From a virus: a stretch of DNA of 29,756 bases. The position numbers were made by a program, and so were the translations under genes. This document shows positions 1 to 6,058 of the stretch, in pieces (the stretch's first letter is position 1; each line of letters starts with the position of its first letter). The notes beneath the pieces are model-generated. The model saw nothing but the letters and a program-made list of their open reading frames with translations, ran no database searches and was not told the origin of the DNA. The stretch is from positions 1 to 29,756 of IMG/VR virus record IMGVR_UViG_3300020472_000118. One strand, written 5' to 3'.

Positions 1-53
1 TCTACATTCGCTTTTTTTAGGTTGGGATTACCTAGATAAATGTTGTCTGACAT
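1..53 (-). CDS. 17: Terminase large subunit gp17, N-terminal 17 codons only (runs off the window)
   Basis: The minus strand opens at an ATG (53-51) and reads MSDNIYLGNPNLKKANV before the window ends. This opening resembles, from memory, the N-terminus of gp17 in marine T4-like phages. Gp17 is the ATPase and nuclease motor that cuts concatemeric DNA and pumps it through the portal. None of its catalytic motifs lie inside the window, so the call rests on the N-terminal signature, on the position downstream of gp16 and the neck genes, and on the strong ribosome binding site 5 bases upstream. The start is well supported: AGGAGG sits at ideal spacing, and the preceding small gene ends inside that site, which suggests translational coupling. 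Confidence 0.82.
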   Translation of the reverse strand, partial: MSDNIYLGNPNLKKANV

Positions 54-58
54 AATAA

Positions 59-64
59 CCTCCT
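59..64 (-). promoter_or_regulatory. Strong Shine-Dalgarno site for gp17
   Basis: A perfect AGGAGG (minus strand 64-59) lies 5 bases before the gp17 ATG. The TAG stop of the upstream 47-codon gene (65-63) overlaps its first two bases, so termination and re-initiation are physically linked. Most other starts in this window have weak or no SD sequence, so this one stands out. Confidence 0.85.
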
Positions 65-206
65 ACATCATTTCATATTTTCCAAATTTTTTATCATGGT
101 CTCTGGTTCTCTGTTGCAATTCTATAATTTTTTCTAGTCTTTCTAATTTTTTCTCCAATTCTTTAACTTGTACCTCCTGTTTGGAGGAGTGGTGCTCCTG
201 GTTCAT
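63..206 (-). CDS. Small coiled-coil protein, 47 aa, immediately upstream of gp17
   Basis: An ORF of 47 codons runs from ATG 206-204 to TAG 65-63. The product begins MNQEHHSSKQ and continues with a charged heptad-like helix (residues about 14-32, KELEKKLERLEKIIEL), then QQRTRDHDKK and a short tail ending in MM. This composition predicts an oligomerising coiled coil. The reading frame overlaps the last 44 bases of the 88-residue gene in another frame, and its stop falls inside the gp17 Shine-Dalgarno. I see no good SD before the ATG, so it may be reached by coupling from the upstream gene. No function is recognised. The gene is believable because the helix pattern continues to the stop and fills the space exactly up to the gp17 ribosome binding site. 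Confidence 0.6.
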   Translation of the reverse strand: MNQEHHSSKQEVQVKELEKKLERLEKIIELQQRTRDHDKKFGKYEMM

Positions 207-429
207 AGTCGGAAACTTGGTAATTCCAGAGTTTAGCTCCAGGATAAACTTTATCTACCTGATCCTGAACTTCTCTGCGGGATGGAATCTTGATTGTTGG
301 AAAAAACATTTTTATCATGTAGCCTTTTCCTCTCCAACCAAGATAAACATCAACAATATTTCCTCTGCGTGATTTGATTTGAATCGACTCTTTAATGTTC
401 TCCTGTCGAAAATCTGCAAAGGAAATCAT
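163..429 (-). CDS. Conserved-type hypothetical protein, 88 aa
   Basis: The product is small and basic, starting MISFADFRQENIKESIQIK. It has a middle section with aromatic and basic residues (LGWRGKGYMIKMFFP, about residues 30-44) and then SRREVQDQVDKVYPGAKLWNY. The layout looks like a compact alpha/beta domain with no membrane segment. It sits between the small structural genes and gp17, behind its own late-promoter-like CTAAATA (460-454), and overlaps the start of the 47-residue coiled-coil gene. No family is recognised with confidence. The N-terminal SFxxF pattern resembles the short 'SFxxFxEE' openings seen on many T4-like phage proteins, but that is only an impression. A late-expressed packaging or virion-associated role is inferred from context. 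No clear SD precedes the start. Confidence 0.7.
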   Translation of the reverse strand: MISFADFRQENIKESIQIKSRRGNIVDVYLGWRGKGYMIKMFFPTIKIPSRREVQDQVDKVYPGAKLWNYQVSDYEPGAPLLQTGGTS

Positions 430-453
430 TGGGTTTAAACATTATTACTTTAA

Positions 454-460
454 TATTTAG
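454..460 (-). promoter_or_regulatory. Late-promoter-like CTAAATA before the 88-aa gene
   Basis: The minus strand reads TACTAAATATT in the 36-base gap between two genes. The CTAAATA core ends 24 bases before the ATG at 429. It resembles the T4 late promoter TATAAATA and the NATAAATA/CTAAATA variants described for marine T4-like phages, which are recognised by a gp55-type sigma factor. Confidence 0.55.
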
Positions 461-465
461 TAATT

Positions 466-810
466 TTAAGTATTGATAGATGTTCTTATTGCTTTAAAGG
501 TAGTAGAACTACCTGATGCTGGAGTGATTAATAATCTTACATTATTGCTACTAATATCACTATCAAAGGTTGCTAGACTATCTCCTGTCTTCACTATTGC
601 AAATTCTGTATTGAATGTAAGAGATCCATTATGAACAATGATAAACTCTGTAGTATGATAACTACTTCCTTGTGTTACTTGTATTTGATATTTTACTGAT
701 CTAAAACTTGTTTTTGAAAATACATCTAATGCAACCTGAGAAGTGCTAGTTGTAGTCAAACTGGCAACAGTAATATTACTAAAATTTGCTTGACTTAATA
801 ATCTAGGCAT
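466..810 (-). CDS. Small virion structural protein, 114 aa, beta-rich
   Basis: The product (MPRLLSQANFSNITVASL...) is rich in Thr, Ser and beta-branched residues. Its recognisable core is FRSVKYQIQVTQGSSYHTTE (residues about 36-55), followed by IIVHNG, a strand-turn-strand section, and NNVRLLITPASGSSTTFKAIRTS. This pattern is typical of small beta-sandwich structural proteins in marine T4-like phages and is also found inside larger fibre proteins. Two related modules occur in the giant protein of this same window. Its ATG lies within the end of the upstream 110-residue gene (8-base overlap), so the two are probably translated together in similar amounts. A virion decoration or fibre-associated role is inferred. 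Confidence 0.78.
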   Translation of the reverse strand: MPRLLSQANFSNITVASLTTTSTSQVALDVFSKTSFRSVKYQIQVTQGSSYHTTEFIIVHNGSLTFNTEFAIVKTGDSLATFDSDISSNNVRLLITPASGSSTTFKAIRTSINT

Positions 811-1135
811 TTGCAGTTTCCAAGATACTGAGGATTAATTTCAAGCTGCTATTTGCACTTGCTTGAATCTTAATAGAATCACTAGTTTCTAAAACTAATT
901 TTCCATCTAAAGGAATATATGCATCTGATGGAGGTACTGAAGCATCCTTTACAATCTCAGTAGTAGTTGAACTTCTCACATGAGTCATAGTAAAAGTAGC
1001 TGCACTAGTAGTCACATTTGTTACATGTGCATACAACACAATAGCAGTATATCCAGTTGGAGCAGTATAGGCAGTCTGATTAGAATTAGTTACTTCTAAT
1101 GTTTCTGTTTGAAATTTATTAAGTGCGAGTGCCAT
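803..1135 (-). CDS. Small virion structural protein, 110 aa, beta-rich
   Basis: The product starts MALALNKFQTETLEVTNSN and contains TAYTAPTGYTAIVLYAHVTN, a Thr/Ser-rich strand region (TMTHVRSSTTTEIVKDASVP), then GKLVLETSDSIKIQASANSS and LKLILSILE. The 'APxGYxAivLxAxvxNv' and 'GKLvLexxDsIxixAsans' sections are typical of a small beta-sandwich protein common in marine T4-like phages. The fold was not checked. The ATG follows the stop of the 1141-residue gene after one base (TAATATG), and its own TAG overlaps the start of the 114-residue gene, so the three form a tightly coupled set. It is probably a partner or tip of the fibre-like protein encoded just upstream. That pairing is an inference from position. 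Confidence 0.78.
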   Translation of the reverse strand: MALALNKFQTETLEVTNSNQTAYTAPTGYTAIVLYAHVTNVTTSAATFTMTHVRSSTTTEIVKDASVPPSDAYIPLDGKLVLETSDSIKIQASANSSLKLILSILETANA

Positions 1136-1136
1136 A

Positions 1137-4100
1137 TTAACTTAATGCTAGGATAAAGGGTGTCACTTCTGTGAATAGACTCTTACTGAATGATCTTCCA
1201 CTAATTGTACCAGTTTCTTGGTTGATTTGTAAATCATTACCTATTCTAAAATTACCAGCTTGATCAGTACTGGTATAAATCACCTTTCCACCATCTGATG
1301 TAATTACTTCATTTGCTTGAATTGTTACTCCACCACGTTTTGGTGTAGCAGTGGCAATAGTATTTCCAGATCCAACATACTCAAATGTATGGGAACTTGC
1401 AATAATTTTACTTTGTTGGTAAAAATATGCAGTTGAGTTAATACCTACAGCACTAAGTAAATTAGTACCAAGTGTTACTGTAGTAATTCCAGAAAATACT
1501 GGTGTTGAACTATTTATTGCATAATAAATGGGAGACATATTAGCAGTTGCAGTTGCAGTATTAACTCCAACATTAGGTGCTCCAATTGTCACATCAGGTG
1601 TTCCTGTATATTGACTTCCACTACTAATAATAGTAATAGATTTAACAGACTCATCTTCTAAAGTTGCAAATGCTGTAGCAGTTTCTCCATTAGAACCAGC
1701 AGGAGCATCTAAAGTAACTGTAGGAGTAGACGTATATCCTGTTCCTCCAGAACCAACTGTTATTGTGCTAACTTCTTTGAATAAAGTATTAAAATATACC
1801 TGCTGACCATCATAAGGTCTATCAACATCAATAGATGCTGTACCTGCACTTGCTCCAGCGCCAACATAAGTATGAGATAATGTTGAAATTCCTAAATTAA
1901 CTTGAAATGTAGTTGTTGTTGGAACAGCATCAACTTCAAAAACATATGGTTTTTTATGTGGATATATTTTACTACCATAAGCACAAGTAAATCCTATACC
2001 TGATAATGTAACTCCCATACCCACTGCAAATCCATGAGCAGCAGTGGTAGTAACAGTAGCTTGACCAGTAGTATGAGTATAAGCAACTCCACTAATAGTT
2101 CTAGTGGGAGTGTTTATATCAAGAGTTACTTCAGCTTGAGAAACAGCAGCAGTAGATGTAACAATTCCTGTAAACTGAAGTGGACCTACACCTCTTGCTA
2201 CTAATCCTTTAGTTCCAAAACTACAGTTACTATTTGCTATATCTGCTTGTCCACCTTGATCACAGGTTACTGCTTCATCACAACATATTGTAAACAATGA
2301 AACTAACTGTGCAAATCCACCATTAGTAACAGCAACACCTATACCACCCTGATTGTATTGAGTGAAAGCATCTACATTCATTGACTTAAGTAGTCTTGCT
2401 TGTGCTCCATCAACTCTAATTCCAACTCCTGTAGTGGTATCACTAGTACAGTTTTGAACATATGGTCCTTTCCATTTACCACCACCTACATTTTCTGCAA
2501 TTTCTGCTGTAGGAAATCCTACTGCAGCAGCAGGAGCAATATGATTTTGGAAAGTCATATTAGCTAACTTAGATCCTTTTCTAACTGAGAATATATCTTT
2601 CTCTGGAGTACTACCTATTACATTTACAGACCTTTGATCATCTCCAACAATAGAAACATTAGCAGGGACTTGTATAGGATTAGTCTCAACATATGTTCCA
2701 GAAAGAACTTTAACAGTAGATCCTGATGTAGCAATACCTACAGCACCAGCAATAGTTAATTTAGCATTATCAATAGATGTTCCATTATTAGAATCATTAC
2801 CATCCTTAGCAACATAGAAAACATTAGGAGCAGAGTTAATACCAGTTGCTCCAGCGTTAATAGTTACATTATCTCCAATAGTAACTGCTGAATTGGTAAT
2901 AGTAACATCTTCATCACCAACTGTAATTTTATTATTATCACCATCAATCTCAATAGAAGATGAACCAACAGTAAGAACTCCTACAATTCTTGCATCACCT
3001 CTAATATCCAAATTACTCATACCAGTGATAATACCAGTAGATTGAATATCAGTTACTGTATGATGATCAAATGTATGAGCTGTTAATATACCACTAAAAT
3101 AACCATCAGTAGCATAAACATCTGCTTCAGTTTTTACATCACCAAGTACATACAAAGAATAATTAGATTTTGCAGTTGTACCAATTCCAACATTAGATAA
3201 AGTATGAATACCAACAGCATCAGTAATCCAAGAAGTACTACCACCACCAGCTACACTAGAAAACTTGAATTTCTTACCAGATGATTGACTAGTATCAACT
3301 TGAAGATACATGCCTTGATAAGCACTGATATTAGTAGAAATACCAGTAATATCATCTAAGTATTGAAGCTCTACTGCACCACCTCCACCAATGGTGAATA
3401 GTTGTTGTTCAACTCTATTAACAAATAATCTATAGTTTGATGCTAAATCTTGAAGGGTAGCAAACTTCTGATTTGTTGGAGTAAGAGGATCTTCTCCTTG
3501 TTTCTGAGAAGGATCAGGACCTATAGGTTTTGATGGATCTGTGTCATCAACATACTTTTCATAATCTTCTTTTAATTCTACTTGCTTTCCTTTTATATCC
3601 TTTACAATCTTATAAAGTTCTTTAATATTAATTCCATAAGTATCACTCTTATCTTTTAATCTTTCAATATCTTCATCATAATATTTTACTTCAGGAAGAC
3701 TATTAACTTCTAATTTTAATTTATTATAATAGTTCTTAAGTTCTCCATGAGACTCACGATGCTTAATATTAGATTCATCTATACTTTTCTCAATATTTTG
3801 CTTTGTTTCATTGAGTTTACTTAATACACTCTTTTTTAACTTTCTATCATCATCCTTAAATTGATTTCTATACTCATATATCTTAAGAGCAGTCTCCTTT
3901 AACTCGTCGTATATTTTATCCTTAGTTTCATTTAAATAATCTTTTACTTCAGTAATTGCAACTTTTTTCTCAAAGTCTTTAGTGTCAATATTTTCTATAA
4001 GTCTTTCAATATCCTGATTAAAGGTATCTCTAAGAGTGTGTAAGTTATCATCTACTTTAGTAAAATCATCTTCAATAACACTAAAAGTTTTCCCAATCCA

Positions 4101-4562
4101 AGAAAAATCAGGAACTTCATTTACTTCATTAATCCACTTAGGAAACTTAGGAATATCTTCTTTAACACTTTCTATCTTTTCCTTGAGTGACTCTATATCA
4201 TCTTCATAATATCTTACTTCTGGAAAACTTTCTTTTAGTTCATTAATATATCCTACAAGTTCTTCAAGTTCTTTATCATAATATTTTATCTCAGGTATCT
4301 CAGGAATACTCTCTTTAAGATCATTAACTAAACGTAATAACTCTGGCCAAGGAGGAACTATATCTTTTACTTCTGCAAAAGTTTCTCCATTAGCATCTTC
4401 TATAGTTTGTGTTTCTTCTTCTATCTCTTCTTCTTTTTCTATATAACTTTCTACTGATGGTAAATCCTTTTCTTCTACAAGATCAGACAGTGAAGGTAAC
4501 TCTTCATTACTATCTTCAAAGTCGTCAATAGATGGCAAATTTTTATTCTTGTCGTCAGACAT
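1137..4562 (-). CDS. Large fibre- or spike-like virion protein, 1141 aa, with coiled-coil stalk and beta-helix
   Basis: The acidic N-terminus (1-60) carries three LPS-type motifs. A long charged coiled-coil region (about 80-340) follows, with a repeated PEvkYYDxxIExL element at about 90, 115 and 290. After a Pro/Gly linker (340-365) comes a spike-like region with 'GxLTVG'-type strands (about 480-580). Next is a right-handed beta-helix that starts with FYVAKDGNDSNNG (about 580, resembling DUF1565/pectate-lyase-like openings) and has a Cys-rich turn (FTICCDEAVTCDQGG, near 757). The C-terminal part has 'GGTGYTSTPTVTL' repeats and ends GRSFSKSLFTEV. The arrangement looks like a trimeric stalk plus receptor- or glycan-facing head. 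It is unusual in lying between gp16 and gp17. No enzyme active site could be confirmed. The start is the first ATG after a late-promoter-like site, with no strong SD. Confidence 0.85.
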   Translation of the reverse strand: MSDDKNKNLPSIDDFEDSNEELPSLSDLVEEKDLPSVESYIEKEEEIEEETQTIEDANGETFAEVKDIVPPWPELLRLVNDLKESIPEIPEIKYYDKELEELVGYINELKESFPEVRYYEDDIESLKEKIESVKEDIPKFPKWINEVNEVPDFSWIGKTFSVIEDDFTKVDDNLHTLRDTFNQDIERLIENIDTKDFEKKVAITEVKDYLNETKDKIYDELKETALKIYEYRNQFKDDDRKLKKSVLSKLNETKQNIEKSIDESNIKHRESHGELKNYYNKLKLEVNSLPEVKYYDEDIERLKDKSDTYGINIKELYKIVKDIKGKQVELKEDYEKYVDDTDPSKPIGPDPSQKQGEDPLTPTNQKFATLQDLASNYRLFVNRVEQQLFTIGGGGAVELQYLDDITGISTNISAYQGMYLQVDTSQSSGKKFKFSSVAGGGSTSWITDAVGIHTLSNVGIGTTAKSNYSLYVLGDVKTEADVYATDGYFSGILTAHTFDHHTVTDIQSTGIITGMSNLDIRGDARIVGVLTVGSSSIEIDGDNNKITVGDEDVTITNSAVTIGDNVTINAGATGINSAPNVFYVAKDGNDSNNGTSIDNAKLTIAGAVGIATSGSTVKVLSGTYVETNPIQVPANVSIVGDDQRSVNVIGSTPEKDIFSVRKGSKLANMTFQNHIAPAAAVGFPTAEIAENVGGGKWKGPYVQNCTSDTTTGVGIRVDGAQARLLKSMNVDAFTQYNQGGIGVAVTNGGFAQLVSLFTICCDEAVTCDQGGQADIANSNCSFGTKGLVARGVGPLQFTGIVTSTAAVSQAEVTLDINTPTRTISGVAYTHTTGQATVTTTAAHGFAVGMGVTLSGIGFTCAYGSKIYPHKKPYVFEVDAVPTTTTFQVNLGISTLSHTYVGAGASAGTASIDVDRPYDGQQVYFNTLFKEVSTITVGSGGTGYTSTPTVTLDAPAGSNGETATAFATLEDESVKSITIISSGSQYTGTPDVTIGAPNVGVNTATATANMSPIYYAINSSTPVFSGITTVTLGTNLLSAVGINSTAYFYQQSKIIASSHTFEYVGSGNTIATATPKRGGVTIQANEVITSDGGKVIYTSTDQAGNFRIGNDLQINQETGTISGRSFSKSLFTEVTPFILALS

Positions 4563-4605
4563 GTTATGAGTATCTTAGTACTTTGGGATTTCTCTCCCTT
4601 ATGTT

Positions 4606-5031
4606 TTATTTATTATCTTCAATATTAACAGATTTGAGCATCTTTGCCAATTCTGCTGTAGAACCAACAAAAAGAGAATTATTAACTGTACTAGGTCCTT
4701 TAGATATTTTTTCTTCTTCTACATCTTTTAACTTCTTCTGTAAGTCCATCAACTTATCAGTAGCATCAGATACACTCTTAATCAACTGACCTGCTACTTC
4801 ATATGCTCTTGGCATCTCACTATCCTGTGCAAGTTCAAGAATACCATTAATTGCTTCTTGTCCCTTCTCTATTATACTATAAAGATTACCTCTAGTATAA
4901 TCATAATCCTTTTCAATATCACTTCTTTCATGCTTTTCTGGTTTGGTTATTCCCACCTCAGTAGGATTTTCAGATACCAAATCTGCAGTAATATTGAAAG
5001 TATTATTTAAATCATCAAAGTTTTTAGTCAT
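4606..5031 (-). CDS. 16: Terminase small subunit gp16
   Basis: Gp16 forms a ring that binds phage DNA and stimulates the gp17 packaging motor. The 141-residue product (T4 gp16 is 164) keeps the family layout. A disordered N-terminus (1-37) is followed by SDIEKDYDYTRGNLYSIIEK (37-56), matching T4 'DLEDDYGVVRRNM'. Then come MPRAYEV (73-79, T4 'SPRHMEV') and a long helical region with LMDLQKKLKDVEEE (94-107). The C-terminal NNSLFVGSTAEL (117-128) matches T4 'NATVFMGSPTEL'. The ATG shares one base with the gp15 stop (TAATG), which indicates translational coupling. In T4 gene 17 follows directly, whereas here about 4.5 kb of other genes intervene. Identification is firm by motif order and context. 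Confidence 0.92.
   Translation of the reverse strand: MTKNFDDLNNTFNITADLVSENPTEVGITKPEKHERSDIEKDYDYTRGNLYSIIEKGQEAINGILELAQDSEMPRAYEVAGQLIKSVSDATDKLMDLQKKLKDVEEEKISKGPSTVNNSLFVGSTAELAKMLKSVNIEDNK
4607..4613 (-). promoter_or_regulatory. Late-promoter-like ATAAATA overlapping the gp16 stop
   Basis: The minus strand reads GATAATAAATAAAAC at the end of gp16, and the gp16 TAA stop (4608-4606) overlaps the core. The core ends 44 bases before the start of the 1141-residue gene, a longer leader than at the other sites. A weak GGGA/TCCC stem lies in that leader, but without a following T-run it does not look like a terminator. Confidence 0.5.
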
Positions 5032-6032
5032 TAGATGGTTCCATCAAATCCAAAATCATCTCCAAATTCTATAGCAGCATTGTCTGTAGAGGTGATAACT
5101 TTAACTTCTGCTCCATTTACATGATCTGTGGCAGTAGTATTATCCTGACCTCTTTTAACAGTTAATGTTGTACCAGAGATAGAGTCAACGTACATTTCCT
5201 CCTGATCTATGTATATGTAATTAGTTGCTTCTATACCACTAACACTATTAACATTAATAATAGCAACACTCTCATCTATATTTTCACTTAAATTTGTAGT
5301 AACTGTATCTCCATAACTCTTGACTGCTCTAGGAACAACACTATAAGTAACTTCTCTAGTAGGAGTAGCTGTCTTACCACCAGCAACATATCCAACAGAT
5401 GCCTTCTTGATAATATCCTTGGATACATCTGTATTGACTGGTCCAAACATATATGTTTTTGCAGTAAATTTCATAGTATAGATAAGTGCTCTCCTTGTAG
5501 AGAAATCACTTTCATAATCATCACTGGTAGTGATAGAATTTAAGACAATAGGTATATCTCTTTTCTCTCCAATAGTATCAACTAGGTCTACTGATACAGT
5601 ATAGGCAGGTTGAAAGTATGGGAGGATTTGCTCTACTATCTGGAGCATATCATCATTCAACTTAGTAAAAATGCTAAGTTCAAATTCTAAGTTATATGGT
5701 ACAGGAAGATATGTCTTTGCTATGGTAGTCTTATCACCTTTAACTCCCTTTAAAAATGTTTGTGTAGTTGTAGATTTTCTTGCAGGATCATAATTCAATC
5801 CATTTAGTTCAAAAGACATTCTAGGTAATGTAATTTGAACTGGTTTGTTTAGATCAGGTACTTGCTCCAGTCTTGCTAAAAACTTCTGAGTAGGTCCATA
5901 AGCAAGAGGAACTTTAGTAGTGCTTACTACAGAACCATCACTATTATCGTGCTGTATATTAACGTTATTAAAAATAGAACCAAAGGAAATAATGGTTCTT
6001 CTCATTATTTCGTGATAAAAATATTCAAACAT
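5031..6032 (-). CDS. 15: Tail sheath stabiliser and completion protein gp15
   Basis: Gp15 caps the contractile tail and joins it to the neck. The 333-residue product opens MFEYFYHEIMRRTIISFGS (T4: MFGYFYNSSFRRYATLMGD). It carries the diagnostic DDMLQIVEQILPYFQP (127-142), almost identical to T4. KRDIPIVLNS and the FSTRRALIYTMKF section also fit T4. After about residue 245 there is a C-terminal extension absent from T4 gp15 (272 aa). It has the pattern YIYIDQEEMYVDSISG...VKRGQDNT...DHVNGAEV, a module seen in two other proteins of this window. A late-promoter-like CTAAATA ends 19 bases before the ATG, and an AGGA lies 9 bases upstream as a modest SD. The gene overlaps gp16 by one base. Confidence 0.95.
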   Translation of the reverse strand: MFEYFYHEIMRRTIISFGSIFNNVNIQHDNSDGSVVSTTKVPLAYGPTQKFLARLEQVPDLNKPVQITLPRMSFELNGLNYDPARKSTTTQTFLKGVKGDKTTIAKTYLPVPYNLEFELSIFTKLNDDMLQIVEQILPYFQPAYTVSVDLVDTIGEKRDIPIVLNSITTSDDYESDFSTRRALIYTMKFTAKTYMFGPVNTDVSKDIIKKASVGYVAGGKTATPTREVTYSVVPRAVKSYGDTVTTNLSENIDESVAIINVNSVSGIEATNYIYIDQEEMYVDSISGTTLTVKRGQDNTTATDHVNGAEVKVITSTDNAAIEFGDDFGFDGTI

Positions 6033-6051
6033 TGTTATAATCCTAGTATCT

Positions 6052-6058
6052 TATTTAG
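6052..6058 (-). promoter_or_regulatory. Late-promoter-like CTAAATA overlapping the gp14 stop, before gp15
   Basis: The minus strand reads GCCCTAAATAAGATA. The gp14 TAA stop (6057-6055) lies inside the CTAAATA core, which ends 19 bases before the gp15 ATG. The match to the CTAAATA form of marine T4-like late promoters and the spacing make this one of the best sites in the window. Confidence 0.6.

Noticed and set aside
40-372. Plus-strand ORF of 110 codons at the left edge
   Set aside because: It lies opposite the 88-residue, 47-residue and gp17 genes, is full of Ser/Phe/Leu runs typical of an antisense shadow, and has no SD.
4563-4605. GGGAGAGAAATCCC stem as a terminator after gp16
   Set aside because: The stem has only four pairs with no T-run after it, and it lies in the leader of the next gene behind a promoter-like site.
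4532-4789. Plus-strand ORF of 85 codons across the gp16 end
   Set aside because: It is antisense to gp16 and the start of the 1141-residue gene, both of which are well supported.
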